Origin: Siminovitchia thermophila
GTDB lineage: Bacteria > Bacillota > Bacilli > Bacillales > Bacillaceae_C
Reading direction: 5' to 3'
Assembly: GCF_016909185.1 (NCBI RefSeq)
Contig: NZ_JAFBFH010000012.1
Coordinates: 1-64,000, forward strand
DNA length: 64,000 bases
The notes beneath the pieces were generated by a model. That model worked only from the letters and a program-made list of their open reading frames with translations, did not search any database and was not told the origin of the DNA. Each line of letters begins with the position of its first letter. Within the stretch, counting starts at the first letter, position 1. Positions 44,164-53,540 of the stretch are shown here, in pieces. The translations under genes and the position numbers were made by a program.

Positions 44164-45262
44164 CGTCTTCTCCCCCTTCCTTTGGCACAGCAATAATCTT
44201 AATGTCGGGACCTACTTTTTCAACCGCTTGGAACGCGATGGGGGTTCCTTCTTTTATCAGCTCTTTTGGCGTTCCGCCAAACACTGGGCGGCCTTTATCA
44301 TCAGATAATATCCTTGGCGCCATATACATGATTATTTCTTGAAATGCCTGAGCCTGAATAAAAGAAGAATGGACCGTACTTCCTCCTTCAACAAACAATG
44401 AAGTAATTTGTTCTTCTCCCAGCCACGTAAGCAGTGAATCAATATGAATCATGTCTGATGGCATTCTTTTTACTTGTACACCCAGTTGTTCAAGAGCAAC
44501 CTGTCTGCTTTGTTGAGCACCTTTCCCGCACACAACAATGACTGGGGCGACACTATCATGAAGCATATTGGCTTGCAAAGGTATGGTTAAAAGGGTATCT
44601 AACACAATTCGAATGGGATGTATTCCACCTTGGGGCAATCGAGTGGTGAGATGGGGGTTATCGGCCAGGACTGTGTTCACACCAATTAAAATCGCATCGT
44701 GGCGATGGCGATATTCATGAACATCCATCCGCGCCTCTTTTGAAGTAATCCATTTGCTGTTCCCGCTCGCAGCTGCTGTTTTTCCGTCGAAGGTAACAGC
44801 TGTTTTCAATGTGACGAACGGCTTTTTTGTTTTGATAAAATGAAAATAGTGTTTATACAAAGTTCGGGAAACATCTTCACATATTCCCGCCTCAACAAAA
44901 ATTCCGGCATCGCGCAATTTGTCTGCGCCTTTTCCCCCAACAAGCGGGTTCGGATCAACACTCGCGATATAGACATTTCTAATCTTTTTGCGAATGATCA
45001 GGTTTGCGCATGGCGGCGTTTTCCCCGTATGTGAACAAGGTTCAAGCGTAACATACAGATCGGCTCCTTCAGCCTTGTCTCCCGCCTGCATAAGCGCATT
45101 TACTTCTGCATGCGGCTCTCCGGCTTTCATATGCGCTCCCATACCGATGATCCGGCCGTCTTTTACAACGACACAACCAACGGGCGGGTTCGGGCTTGTT
45201 TGTCCGATAACAGACTCGGCAAGCTGCAATGCCAATTTCATATAAAATTCTTTATCAGGCAT
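44144..45262 (-). CDS. ribD: Bifunctional deaminase/reductase RibD
   Basis: 372-residue enzyme with an N-terminal pyrimidine deaminase (zinc motif HAEVNAL and PCSHTGKTPPC, about 50-90) and a C-terminal NADPH-dependent reductase (KTAVTFDGKTAA, GVNTVLADNP, FVEGGSTVHSSF). It performs the second and third steps from GTP to riboflavin. Start ATG 45262 after AAAGGAGG. First gene of the operon, behind the FMN riboswitch. Confidence 0.95.
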   Translation of the reverse strand: MPDKEFYMKLALQLAESVIGQTSPNPPVGCVVVKDGRIIGMGAHMKAGEPHAEVNALMQAGDKAEGADLYVTLEPCSHTGKTPPCANLIIRKKIRNVYIASVDPNPLVGGKGADKLRDAGIFVEAGICEDVSRTLYKHYFHFIKTKKPFVTLKTAVTFDGKTAAASGNSKWITSKEARMDVHEYRHRHDAILIGVNTVLADNPHLTTRLPQGGIHPIRIVLDTLLTIPLQANMLHDSVAPVIVVCGKGAQQSRQVALEQLGVQVKRMPSDMIHIDSLLTWLGEEQITSLFVEGGSTVHSSFIQAQAFQEIIMYMAPRILSDDKGRPVFGGTPKELIKEGTPIAFQAVEKVGPDIKIIAVPKEGGEDDIYRDC

Positions 45263-45299
45263 GGCTCCTCCTTTCAAAATGACCATGATCTCGACGGAA

Positions 45300-45330
45300 A
45301 AGCCCCGAAACGATTTGTTTCGGGGCTTAA
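45300..45330 (-). terminator. Riboswitch-controlled terminator of the rib operon
   Basis: Minus strand stem AAGCCCCGAAAC/GTTTCGGGGCTT followed by TTCC. It lies between the FMN aptamer and ribD, so it is the expression platform; a second small hairpin near 45380-45400 (AGCATGCTT/AAGCATG) may take part. Confidence 0.85.
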
Positions 45331-45415
45331 AAGAACAGCAAAGTTAACGTTTGGACAAAGCTTTTCCATAGAAAAATAAGCATGCTTACAAGCATGTTTT
45401 GTCCTAACGCCAGTT

Positions 45416-45554
45416 TCCTTCTCCCATCCAGACTATCACTGTCGGCTTTGGAATTTCACCAAATCCACCGTCTTGACACAAGACGGGTCACGGGCTAAGA
45501 GAGATCATCTCATCACCGCCGGTAGGGATTTTCACCCTGCCCCGAAGGAAAACT
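45416..45554 (-). promoter_or_regulatory. FMN riboswitch (RFN element)
   Basis: All conserved RFN blocks are seen on the minus strand: CTTCGGGGCAGGGTG, ATCCCTACCGGCGGTGAT, AGCCCGTGACC, a variable stem CCGTCTTG/CAAGACGG, GGATTTGGTGAAATTCC, GCCGACAGTGATAGTCTGGA and TGGGAGAAGGA. It binds FMN and, with the terminator downstream, shuts off ribDE-BA-H when FMN is high. Confidence 0.95.
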
Positions 45555-45603
45555 TATTCGAATTTTTATGATCACTGGTTTCTCCCTTTACTCGAAAGTG
45601 TTT

Positions 45604-45609
45604 ATTATA
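45604..45609 (-). promoter_or_regulatory. Possible -10 box of the rib operon
   Basis: TATAAT on the minus strand about 55 nt upstream of the FMN aptamer; the -35 region is poor. Confidence 0.4.
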
Positions 45610-45639
45610 AACATTTATGCGTTAGAAAAACGACCAAAT

Positions 45640-46249
45640 GTCTACCAGTGATTTTACACTTTCGATTGGTTAAATTCTATCAGCATAAAAAAATAAAAGC
45701 AAGAGCTTTCTTGTCGGGGGTTTTCCGACAGCCTGTAAAAGCAAGAGCTTTCTTTCTCTTACTTCCCACCAAACCATTCAAAGAACGATTTTTTTGAAGC
45801 TTTATAAGACGTCCCACTTTAGCCACACTGAGTAGTTCATATATCAGGCGCCTATCACTGTTGAGGATGCTTCGGTTCTAACGCTTCTGGTAATTAAACA
45901 ATTGCAATAGATAATCCATCTTAACATCAATTCTCATGAAATTCACCTTTATGAACACACACATTACCGTTCTGAAGTTCTTAAACCTTTTCTTTTAACC
46001 GTGCGTGATCGTCGTGTGCTCATTAAAAACATGTATAAATCACATAAAAAGCAAGTGAACGATTTTTAAGGCCTTGAACTGACGCCCCATTATGAATCGT
46101 AATAATACATAACTTTGCACTTTATTTATGTAAAAAAGGATCTTCCCAGTCATATCTATCGAATAAAAAGTTCACTAAATATGCATGTTATTTAAGTACT
46201 GCAATCATGTATTAGTGATAAACTAACTAGATGTATGGAGTTGATATGA
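45640..46249. other. Gene-free stretch upstream of nos
   Basis: About 600 bp. An 18-bp direct repeat AAAAGCAAGAGCTTTCTT occurs at 45695 and 45737, with a GTCGG/CCGAC stem between. An open frame without start runs from 45911 to TAA 46069 (contains HYRSEVLKPFLLTVRDRRVL) and may be a gene remnant; family unknown. The nos promoter must lie in the last 150 bp, but no clear boxes are seen. Confidence 0.35.
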
Positions 46250-47353
46250 ATGATTCAGCATGTGAAAACACATCAATTACTCATGGAAGCAGCCCACTTT
46301 ATAAATAATTGTTACAGTGAACTTGGGATTTCTAAAGAAAAGCAATTGAAACGAATTGAGGAAATAAAAAATGAAATAAACGCTACCGGAACTTATGTTC
46401 ACAAGACTTTTGAATTAGAACACGGAGCCAAAATGGCGTGGCGAAATAGTAATCGCTGTATAGGGCGATTGCTCTGGAATAGGCTGCATGTTTTTGATGC
46501 GCGGCATGTACAAACAGCAGACGACGCCTATAAAACATTAATAAAACATATTGAATATGCTACAAATAATGGGAAAATCAGGCCTACTATCACGATCTTT
46601 GCGCCCCGAAAAAACGGAAAAAATCCAATCAGAGTTTGGAACCATCAATTAATACGTTATGCCGGATACAAAGAAGGCGATCAAGTAATTGGAGATTCAA
46701 CGTCTATCAAATTGACCAACATGTGCGTAAAAATGGGGTGGCGAGGAAACAAAACCCCCTTCGATATTCTTCCGCTTGTCGTTCAAGAATATGGGGAAGA
46801 ACCAAAGCTATATGAGATTCCCAAGGAAATGGTGAAAGAAGTTCCTATAACTCACCCGGAGCTTACTGGTTTTAGCAAGCTGGATATAAGGTGGTACGCT
46901 GTTCCCATTATTTCAGATATGCGTTTAGAGATAGGCGGAATTGATTATCCGCTGGCTCCGTTTAATGGTTGGTATATGGGGACCGAAATTGGAGCAAGAA
47001 ACTTGGCGGATGAAGACCGTTATCATTTACTGCCAAAAGTGGCGGAAATCATGGGCTTGGATATTCAGTCCAACCGATCATTATGGATGGACAAAGCTTT
47101 AATTGAATTAAATATCGCGGTGTTGCATTCTTATGAAAAAGCGGGTGTCACGATTGTCGACCATCATACGGCAGCCAAGCAATTGAAACAATTTGAAGAA
47201 AACGAAATAAAAAGCGGACGCCCGGTCACCGGGGATTGGACATGGCTTATTCCACCAATATCTCCAGCAACAACTCATATTTTTCATAAACCTTATAACA
47301 ACGAAATTTTAACCCCTAACTACTTTTATCAAGAAGATCCTCAAGAAAGCTAA
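46250..47353 (+). CDS. nos: Bacterial nitric oxide synthase oxygenase
   Basis: 367-residue oxygenase-only NOS that makes nitric oxide from arginine, borrowing a cellular flavodoxin or reductase. The heme thiolate is C70 in [10 protein letters not shown]; the arginine/heme pocket segment [14 protein letters not shown] with its glutamate and the pterin-side [18 protein letters not shown] are intact. There is no reductase domain, as in B. subtilis and B. anthracis enzymes. Start ATG 46250, with TGGAG about 11 nt upstream. It stands alone between gene-poor flanks of 600 bp each side. Confidence 0.95.
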   Translation: MIQHVKTHQLLMEAAHFINNCYSELGISKEKQLKRIEEIKNEINATGTYVHKTFELEHGAKMAWRNSNRCIGRLLWNRLHVFDARHVQTADDAYKTLIKHIEYATNNGKIRPTITIFAPRKNGKNPIRVWNHQLIRYAGYKEGDQVIGDSTSIKLTNMCVKMGWRGNKTPFDILPLVVQEYGEEPKLYEIPKEMVKEVPITHPELTGFSKLDIRWYAVPIISDMRLEIGGIDYPLAPFNGWYMGTEIGARNLADEDRYHLLPKVAEIMGLDIQSNRSLWMDKALIELNIAVLHSYEKAGVTIVDHHTAAKQLKQFEENEIKSGRPVTGDWTWLIPPISPATTHIFHKPYNNEILTPNYFYQEDPQES

Positions 47354-47925
47354 ACAGTCAATTTCCAACAATGAGTTGATTGAAACAGTTTGGGCTTTCC
47401 TATTTATTGTTGCTTTGAGAATTGTTTTTGACATGTGAAAATAATTGTGAATGAAAGGCCAGAAAGAATGGACGCTTTTTTAACGTGATGGTTCATGTGC
47501 CAAATGCTTTTTTTCAGTTGCCCATCCGCAATTTTCTAGATAACCCTTTTCAAAACATCCATAATCCCTCTAAGGACACATGTAGCAGGCAATGCCAAGT
47601 ATACCCTAATGGGTGTGTGTCCTTATTTGGGGCTTCTTAAAAAAATGTTGGGGATGATTCTGTACGTTACGATTGCATTTACGGCAAGATTGGATTTATT
47701 CCCTGTAAAACAGGCTGAAATAACTGCTTCGGAAGCACCGCCTCTTTTTACAATTTATCCGAAGAACTCCTGTCTACATGCTGTTTATTGTTCAGCCGGA
47801 TTTTTCAAAAACGAAATATTCACAAAAATGATTCTTCATGAGCAGAAGCTATGATATACTTTGATTGTACAATAGAAGAAGGCTCTCTCAAGGGTGGTCT
47901 GGCTCACTCCCGGTGAAAGGGGGTG
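47354..47925. other. Gene-free stretch nos to toxin
   Basis: About 570 bp. A hairpin pairs AAGGACACA (47572) with TGTGTCCTT (47614-47622). A plus-strand frame of 81 codons (47609-47854) lacks a ribosome site and is not called. Just before the toxin gene TTCTTC and TATACT (about 47839-47867, 17 nt apart) may be its promoter. Confidence 0.35.
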
Positions 47926-48012
47926 ATGCCATTGACGGTATTTGAAGCGCTGTCACTTATGATTGCTTTCGGCGCTTTGATCGCGATACTGTCCGAAGAC
48001 AAAAAGAAATAG
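47926..48012 (+). CDS. Putative holin-like toxin (type I toxin-antitoxin)
   Basis: 28 residues: MPLTVFEALSLMIAFGALIA then a charged end (EDKKK). This is the layout of the short holin-like toxins (Hol-Tox, related to TxpA/Bsr types) that insert into the membrane and are held down by an antisense RNA. GGTGAAAGGGGGTG is the ribosome site. The 3' side is full of hairpins: AAATAGACC/GGTCTATTT (48006-48054) starting in the stop region, and a terminator at 48108. An antisense RNA over the 3' end is expected; a minus-strand TTGCCG...TACAAT near 48095-48125 might start it, with a short 15-nt spacer. Confidence 0.65.
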   Translation: MPLTVFEALSLMIAFGALIAILSEDKKK

Positions 48013-48107
48013 ACCTCCCTTGAGCCCTCGACAAGTTTAGGGGATCGGTCTATTTCATGTAGACAATCTGAGCCGGCCGCTCTTGAAAGGGCGGCTATTG
48101 TACGAGG

Positions 48108-48141
48108 CCGCAAGTGTCGGCAACACTTGCGGTCCTTTTTA
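48108..48141 (+). terminator. Terminator downstream of the toxin gene
   Basis: Stem CCGCAAGTGT/ACACTTGCGG followed by TCCTTTTTATTTT. Confidence 0.85.
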
Positions 48142-48194
48142 TTTTACTTATGTCGTACCCTTTTTATAACATATTATTTTATCGATTACAATAA

Positions 48195-48240
48195 ACAATA
48201 TGCCCCGGCAGGAACAATCCTTGCCAAGGCATATGCATTT
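48195..48240 (-). terminator. Terminator of aceA
   Basis: Minus strand stem ATATGCC...GGCATAT with inner pairing CTTGGCAAGGA/TCCTGCCGG, then TGTTTATTG. Confidence 0.6.
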
Positions 48241-48246
48241 TCTTTA

Positions 48247-49521
48247 CTAAAATTGCGCGGCTTCTGTCGATCCAGCCAACGCTGTTGTGGAAGACTTTCC
48301 GCCCGAAATGACGAGAGATACTTCATCGAAATAACCTGTTCCGACTTCACGCTGATGGCGAGTTGCCGTATATCCGTCAGATTCGGAAGCAAATTCGGCC
48401 TGTTGCAGTTTGGAGTATGCAGCCATTCCTGTTTCTTTATATCCTTTGGCAAGCTCAAACATGCTGTGGTTAAGAGAGTGAAACCCGGCCAGCGTAACAA
48501 ATTGGAATTTGTAACCCATTTTACCCAACTCTTGCTGGAAGCTGGCAATTTCCTTATCCGTTAGCTTGCTCTTCCAGTTAAATGATGGTGAGCAGTTGTA
48601 CGCGAGAAGTTTTCCGGGATACTTTTCATGGATCGCTTCGGCAAATCGTCTTGCTTCATCCATATCAGGTTCGGCCGTTTCACACCAAATAAGATCGGCG
48701 TATGGAGCATACGCAAGTCCCCTGGAAATGGCCTGATCCAGCCCCGGTTTCGTATAGTAAAACCCTTCTGGACTCCTTTCTCCTGTTAAAAATGGATGAT
48801 CGTAAGGATCAACATCACTTGTCAGCAAGTTCGCTGCATTGGCGTCTGTGCGTGCAACTATGACAGTAGGGATATCCATGATATCTGCAGCAAGTCTTGC
48901 GGCAATCAAATGCTTGATGGCTGTTTGGGTGGGCTGAAGCACTTTTCCTCCAAGATGGCCGCATTTCTTTTCGGATGCAAGCTGGTCTTCAAGGTGAACG
49001 CCTCCCGCACCGGCTTCAATCATTGCTTTGGTCAATTCGAATACATTTAACGGCCCGCCAAAACCTGCCTCCATATCCGCGACTATCGGCGCAAACCAGT
49101 ATGTGTCTCCCTTCCCTTCCGCTTGCTGGATTTGATCGGCACGCTGCAATGTTTGATTAATGCGTTTGACAACCTGCGGCACGCTGTTGGCGGGATATAA
49201 GCTTTGGTCCGGATACATATGGCCAGCCAAGTTCGCATCTGCGGCCACTTGCCATCCGCTTAAGTAAATGGCTTTCAAACCCGCTTTTACCTGCTGCATC
49301 GCCTGATTTCCTGTTAATGCGCCAAGTGCGTTGATGTAGTCCTCTTCATTAATGAGTTTCCACAACCTCTCTGCTCCCATGCGCGCCAATGTATGTTCCA
49401 CAACGACCGAGCCGCGAAGCTTTACAACATCGGCTGCCGAATACGGCCGTTCAATCCCTCTCCAGCGATCCGTTTTCCAACTTTCTTCGATTTGGCGAAT
49501 TTGTTCCTCTCTTGTGGACAT
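48247..49521 (-). CDS. aceA: Isocitrate lyase
   Basis: 424-residue isocitrate lyase, which splits isocitrate into succinate and glyoxylate, the first step of the glyoxylate shunt. The catalytic loop KKCGHLGGK and the metal-site segment [13 protein letters not shown] are present, as are VARTDANAA and [10 protein letters not shown]. Start ATG 49521 after GGGAGAG. B. subtilis 168 lacks the shunt, so this genome can grow on acetate or fatty acids as carbon source. The upstream region carries the TGTTATATAACA palindrome and a 23-bp perfect dyad. Confidence 0.95.
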   Translation of the reverse strand: MSTREEQIRQIEESWKTDRWRGIERPYSAADVVKLRGSVVVEHTLARMGAERLWKLINEEDYINALGALTGNQAMQQVKAGLKAIYLSGWQVAADANLAGHMYPDQSLYPANSVPQVVKRINQTLQRADQIQQAEGKGDTYWFAPIVADMEAGFGGPLNVFELTKAMIEAGAGGVHLEDQLASEKKCGHLGGKVLQPTQTAIKHLIAARLAADIMDIPTVIVARTDANAANLLTSDVDPYDHPFLTGERSPEGFYYTKPGLDQAISRGLAYAPYADLIWCETAEPDMDEARRFAEAIHEKYPGKLLAYNCSPSFNWKSKLTDKEIASFQQELGKMGYKFQFVTLAGFHSLNHSMFELAKGYKETGMAAYSKLQQAEFASESDGYTATRHQREVGTGYFDEVSLVISGGKSSTTALAGSTEAAQF

Positions 49522-49561
49522 TCTTTTCTCTCCCATTCAATTCATATTTTTTTATCATGAG

Positions 49562-49584
49562 TAGATTGGCTTTAAGCCAATCTA
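49562..49584. promoter_or_regulatory. 23-bp perfect dyad in the aceA leader
   Basis: TAGATTGGCTT-T-AAGCCAATCTA: 11-bp arms around one base. The one-base centre makes an RNA hairpin loop impossible without opening pairs, and no T-run follows, so a DNA operator is more likely than a terminator. Confidence 0.45.
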
Positions 49585-49629
49585 TCAATCACTCAACCTG
49601 TTGTATATCTGAATTCTAATAACACAATA

Positions 49630-49641
49630 TGTTATATAACA
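49630..49641. promoter_or_regulatory. Palindromic operator TGTTATATAACA upstream of aceA
   Basis: Perfect 12-bp palindrome 109 bp before the aceA start. On the minus strand it directly follows TATAGT, a possible -10 box, a position suited to a repressor. The same motif is at the promoters of the Cys-rich gene (49657-49944) and malate synthase G. Confidence 0.55.
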
Positions 49642-49656
49642 CTATAAGCAAAAAAA

Positions 49657-49944
49657 TTAATCAATATCAGCGCAGCATTGCAAGGATTCCTTAAAAGAAG
49701 AGTATTCTGTTCCACACTTGGGACAAATCTCAACTTCTGTATGTGGTTTTTCCAAAACGACCACCTCCGGCGCTTTTTGCGGTACGACCACAAACGAACC
49801 ATCAGCCTTTTTCTTGAGTGTTAATAATTCGTTTCCATATATAAATGTAGTTCCGTTCATATCTTCGATTGATTTTCCCATGACTAATCTTTCCATCACC
49901 CATTCGTCAATAAAGATTCTTCCAGCTGATTGGTTTGTTTGCAT
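49657..49944 (-). CDS. Small Cys-rich protein co-regulated with the glyoxylate shunt
   Basis: 95 residues; the C-terminus holds CPKCGTEYSSFKESLQCC, a likely zinc-binding knuckle. The rest is a mixed alpha/beta segment. Start ATG 49944 after AAGGTGAC. It has a good promoter (TTGATA, 17 nt, TATATT) framed by two palindromes of the TGTTATATAACA type, shared with aceA and malate synthase G. I do not recognise the family. Its place between the two glyoxylate genes and the shared operators suggest a role linked to acetate or fatty-acid growth. Confidence 0.6.
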   Translation of the reverse strand: MQTNQSAGRIFIDEWVMERLVMGKSIEDMNGTTFIYGNELLTLKKKADGSFVVVPQKAPEVVVLEKPHTEVEICPKCGTEYSSFKESLQCCADID

Positions 49945-49967
49945 ATTGTCACCTTCTTATGATTTGT

Positions 49968-50016
49968 TGTTATTAATATATAACAGACACAAATATTTAT
50001 CAAGTGTTATATAACA
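49968..50016 (-). promoter_or_regulatory. Promoter and paired operators of the Cys-rich gene
   Basis: Minus-strand promoter: TTGATA (49998-50003), 17-nt spacer, TATATT (49975-49980). A perfect TGTTATATAACA (50005-50016) abuts the -35 box, and a split site TGTTAT-N6-ATAACA (49968-49985) covers the -10 box. The centres are 34 bp apart, about three helical turns, as for a repressor binding co-operatively on one face of DNA. Confidence 0.6.
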
Positions 50017-50075
50017 ATTATTTTGAAAAATTTTCTCTTTTACTCAATATAGCAAAATGAGCTTGACTGCTTGCC

Positions 50076-52259
50076 TTATGCCCTGTTCAAAGCCCGTTTC
50101 TTCTTGAATTCCAATCGGCGCCGATGCAAGATTGGTTCCGTATAGCCGTTTGGCTGATGTTTACCTTCTAATACGAGTTCACAAGCCGCTTGAAATGCGA
50201 CGGATTCGTCATAGTTTTCGGACATCGGTATATAGTTTGGATCGCCAGCATTTTGTTCATCAACCACTTTTGCCATTCGTTTCATTGTTTCCAACACTTG
50301 CTCTTTCGTACAGATGCCATGATGAAGCCAGTTGGCCATATGTTGGCTTGAAATTCTCAAGGTGGCCCGGTCTTCCATTAGGCCGATATTATGAATATCA
50401 GGTACTTTGGAACAGCCCACGCCTTGTTCAACCCAGCGGACAACATACCCCAGTATGCCTTGGGCGTTATTGTCCAGTTCTTCCTGAATTTCTTCATTGC
50501 TCCAGTTTGGTATGTGCTGCAAAGGAATTTTCAATAAATCATCTTTCATATCCGCTGTTTTCTTGTAAAGCTTCTTTTGTACTTCTTTTACATTTGCTTG
50601 ATGATAATGGAGCGCATGCAATGTCGCCGCTGTCGGTGAAGGCACCCACGCCGTATTTGCCCCGGCTTTGACATGGGCAATTTTTTGTTCAAGCATATCT
50701 TTCATTTTGTCAGGCATTGCCCACATGCCTTTTCCAATTTGAGCTTTGCCTGGAAGTCCAGTTGCAAGCCCTATCAAAACATTTGATTTTTCATATGCAC
50801 TCAGCCATGTGGAGTGTTTCATGTCATTTTTCCGGATCATGACCCCAGCTTCCATGGAAGTATGGATTTCATCGCCTGTTCTGTCAAGAAACCCGGTATT
50901 GATAAAGACGATACGGTCACGCACCTGTTTAATACAGGCTTTTAGATTTAACGATGTCCGTCTTTCTTCGTCCATTACGCCCATTTTTATAGAGTTTCGT
51001 TCTAAACCAAGAAGATCCTCGACGCGGTCAAACAATGTATTGGCGAAAGCAACTTCCTCAGATCCATGCATTTTCGGCTTAACGATGTATATCGAGCCTT
51101 TTTCTGAATTTTTCTTTACTGTATTGCCAAGTAAATCATGCTTCGCAATTAAACTCGTTACAATCGTATCAAGAATGCCTTCCGGAACTTCTTCCCCGTT
51201 TTCATCAAGAATCGCGGGTGTTGTCATTAAATGGCCAACGTTGCGAATGAGCTGCAATGAGCGGCCTTTCAAGCGAATGTTTGTACCCTCAGATGATGTA
51301 TATGTTCGATCATCACTAAGTGAACGCTGGACGGTTTTTCCATTTTTTGAAAAAGTGGAAGTGAGTGTTCCTTTCATCAGGCCAAGCCAGTTTCTGTAGA
51401 CAAGCACTTTATCTTTTGCATCCACTGCAGCAACTGAATCTTCACAATCCATAATAGTGGACAGAGCCGATTCCAAAATCAAGTCTTTGACACCGGCATC
51501 ATCCGTTTTTCCGATCGGATCATCATGGTCAATTTGTATTTCTACATGCAGCCCGTTATTTTTTAATAAAATTGCCTCTGGTTGTTCCATGTTACCACGG
51601 AAGCCGAAAAATTGACTTGCATCTTGCAGTCGTGCTTTGCCGCCATTTTTTAGTCGGACAATAAGCTCGCCTTCGTCCACAACATATTTTACCGCCTCCT
51701 GATGAGAGGATTTAGCCAGGGGGAACACGTGATCCAAAAATGCCTTTCCATACGCGATTACTCTTTGTCCCCTAATCGGATTGTAAGTGTCGGTCCGCTC
51801 CGCACCGTTAGATTCATCGATCGCATCTGTACCATATAATGCATCATACAAACTCCCCCACCTTGCATTGGCCGCATTAATGGCATATCTCGCGTTATTG
51901 ATAGGTACAACGAGCTGCGGTCCTGCCTGTACGGCAATTTCGTCATCAACACTGTCAGTTGTGATGTGAAAATCTTCCACCTCAGGCTCCAGGTACCCAA
52001 TTTCCTTCAAAAACTTCTTATAATCTTCTAACCTGAAAGAATTGACATGCTGTTGATGCCATTCATCTATTTTGCTTTGCAAGGTTTCACGTTTTTTGAG
52101 TAATTGTTTGTTTACGGGGGCAAGATCGCGAAAAATATGGTCCATTCCTTTCCAAAATGCTCCATGGTCTACACCCGTCTGGGGCAAAGCCTCTTGTTCA
52201 ATGAAATCATAAAGAACCGAAGCAACCTGCATTCCGCCTACTTTTACATATTTCTCCAT
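50076..52259 (-). CDS. glcB: Malate synthase G
   Basis: 727-residue malate synthase of the large G type, condensing glyoxylate and acetyl-CoA to malate, the second step of the shunt. Its long N-terminal region, the inserted domain with [36 protein letters not shown] and the C-terminal catalytic region ([20 protein letters not shown]) are as in GlcB, not the 530-residue AceB type common in Bacillus. AGGAGGAGAGGGA precedes the ATG. Leftward like aceA but with a Cys-rich gene between and its own promoter. Confidence 0.93.
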   Translation of the reverse strand: MEKYVKVGGMQVASVLYDFIEQEALPQTGVDHGAFWKGMDHIFRDLAPVNKQLLKKRETLQSKIDEWHQQHVNSFRLEDYKKFLKEIGYLEPEVEDFHITTDSVDDEIAVQAGPQLVVPINNARYAINAANARWGSLYDALYGTDAIDESNGAERTDTYNPIRGQRVIAYGKAFLDHVFPLAKSSHQEAVKYVVDEGELIVRLKNGGKARLQDASQFFGFRGNMEQPEAILLKNNGLHVEIQIDHDDPIGKTDDAGVKDLILESALSTIMDCEDSVAAVDAKDKVLVYRNWLGLMKGTLTSTFSKNGKTVQRSLSDDRTYTSSEGTNIRLKGRSLQLIRNVGHLMTTPAILDENGEEVPEGILDTIVTSLIAKHDLLGNTVKKNSEKGSIYIVKPKMHGSEEVAFANTLFDRVEDLLGLERNSIKMGVMDEERRTSLNLKACIKQVRDRIVFINTGFLDRTGDEIHTSMEAGVMIRKNDMKHSTWLSAYEKSNVLIGLATGLPGKAQIGKGMWAMPDKMKDMLEQKIAHVKAGANTAWVPSPTAATLHALHYHQANVKEVQKKLYKKTADMKDDLLKIPLQHIPNWSNEEIQEELDNNAQGILGYVVRWVEQGVGCSKVPDIHNIGLMEDRATLRISSQHMANWLHHGICTKEQVLETMKRMAKVVDEQNAGDPNYIPMSENYDESVAFQAACELVLEGKHQPNGYTEPILHRRRLEFKKKRALNRA

Positions 52260-52284
52260 TCCCTCTCCTCCTAAAAAACAGCAT

Positions 52285-52327
52285 TGTTATATATCAGATT
52301 TAATGAAATCGTATTTATTATATAACA
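52285..52327 (-). promoter_or_regulatory. Operator pair at the malate synthase G promoter
   Basis: TGTTATATATCA at 52285-52296 and TATTATATAACA at 52316-52327, each 11 of 12 to the palindrome, centres 31 bp apart (three helical turns). The second contains TATAAT on the minus strand (52317-52322), the probable -10 box, so binding should block transcription. Confidence 0.55.
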
Positions 52328-52460
52328 ACATTTTTGGAAATGAAAGAGTTTTTTAGCAAATCAGACCATAAATCTGGAAATTTATGAAGCAAAAGCTTCA
52401 AAAGTCTCTTTTTTTTAAAAGCCAAAAGTGCCGGCAGCTTCTTGCCAAAAAAAAAAGAAT

Positions 52461-52486
52461 CCACTCTTTGTAAAAGGGATTCCTAA
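52461..52486 (-). terminator. Terminator of the gluconate dehydrogenase/Tat operon
   Basis: Minus strand stem GAATCCCTTTT/AAGAGTGGATTC (one mismatch, one bulge) then ten Ts; it overlaps the end of tatC. Confidence 0.8.
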
Positions 52487-53208
52487 ATGGATTCAACATG
52501 CTCGCGGCTTCTTTTTGCCTCCATTTTTCCAACGATATAAATGCTTGCTTCATACAGAAGCGCCATGGGAACGAGAACCATTAATTGGCTGACAAAATCG
52601 GGCGGCGTTATTAGCGCCGAAACAATGGCGATCACTAAATAAGCCCATTTTCTGGCTATTTTCATCCTCTCTTTCGTTAATACACCGATGGATGACAAAA
52701 ACATGGCAATGATCGGCAATTCGAATAAAAATCCAAGCGGAATCGTTGTCATAATCAGAAAATGAATATATTCCTGAGCTGAAACGATGACATCAAAATT
52801 TATGGCCCCAACCTTCATCAGAAAATGATAGCTTAAAGGATTCACAATAAAATATCCGAAAGCTACCCCGCCGATAAACAGGAAAAACATGGCAGGTGAA
52901 TAAAGGCCGAGAAATCTGATTTCCTTTGGCTTCAATCCCGGCTTGACAAACTGCCATAAAAAATGAACAAGAAAAGGAAGAGAGAGCCCGAGTGCCAGTG
53001 TTACACAAATGGAGGTGTAAAATTTCACGACTTGAAACGGGCCAAACACAACTAGCTCATTCTCTTTTGTTACGTACGGAAACCACCAGTTGATTGTTGA
53101 GAATACAGCCATCAAAAACAACATAAATACGATGCCGCTTTTTATGAATTGCTTGCGGAGATCACTAAGGTGTTCCACAAGCGAATCTGTATTCTTTTTT
53201 GCCTCCAT
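52483..53208 (-). CDS. tatC: Twin-arginine translocase subunit TatC
   Basis: 241-residue six-helix membrane protein that binds twin-arginine signal peptides. The N-terminal SLVEHLSDLRKQ and the segments FLWQFVKPGLKPKE and FGYFIVNP are TatC signatures; the C-terminus is basic. The start at ATG 53208 (GGAGGGGG 4 nt upstream) gives the usual length; a start at ATG 53313 after AAGGTG would add 35 polar residues and cannot be excluded. Fourth gene of a run with a Tat substrate pair and tatA. Confidence 0.9.
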   Translation of the reverse strand: MEAKKNTDSLVEHLSDLRKQFIKSGIVFMLFLMAVFSTINWWFPYVTKENELVVFGPFQVVKFYTSICVTLALGLSLPFLVHFLWQFVKPGLKPKEIRFLGLYSPAMFFLFIGGVAFGYFIVNPLSYHFLMKVGAINFDVIVSAQEYIHFLIMTTIPLGFLFELPIIAMFLSSIGVLTKERMKIARKWAYLVIAIVSALITPPDFVSQLMVLVPMALLYEASIYIVGKMEAKRSREHVESI

Positions 53209-53330
53209 GCCCCCTCCAGAGGATTGATCCAGTTGTTCCGTCCCTTTAGGTGAAACCGCCTGCTTATCCAAGGGACTGAGGAATCTTCGTTTTTGTTTGA
53301 CTACTGGTCCCATAAAAAACACCTTCTACA

Positions 53331-53522
53331 TCATAGTTGCTTTTTCTTATCCTGTTTCGGGGTCTCGTTCTCATCCATGATTTCCCGCGTCGACTTTTTA
53401 AATTCGGAAAGTGTTTTTCCCATCGCTCCGCCAATTTCAGGTAGTTTTTTTGGGCCAAAAATGATGAGAACGATCACCAAAATAATGATAAGGCCGGGTA
53501 TGCCAATTTGTGCTACTCCCAT
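53331..53522 (-). CDS. tatA: Twin-arginine translocase subunit TatA
   Basis: 63 residues: one membrane helix ([17 protein letters not shown]), the [15 protein letters not shown] hinge and amphipathic helix, then a charged tail, the TatA layout. TatA oligomers form the passage for folded proteins. Start ATG 53522 after AGGAGG, 18 nt behind the dehydrogenase gene, just upstream of tatC. Confidence 0.93.
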   Translation of the reverse strand: MGVAQIGIPGLIIILVIVLIIFGPKKLPEIGGAMGKTLSEFKKSTREIMDENETPKQDKKKQL

Positions 53523-53540
53523 TAAAGCCACCTCCTAACG

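Noticed and set aside
47609-47854. 81-codon plus-strand frame after nos
   Set aside because: No ribosome site, mixed composition and no family resemblance; overlaps a hairpin region.
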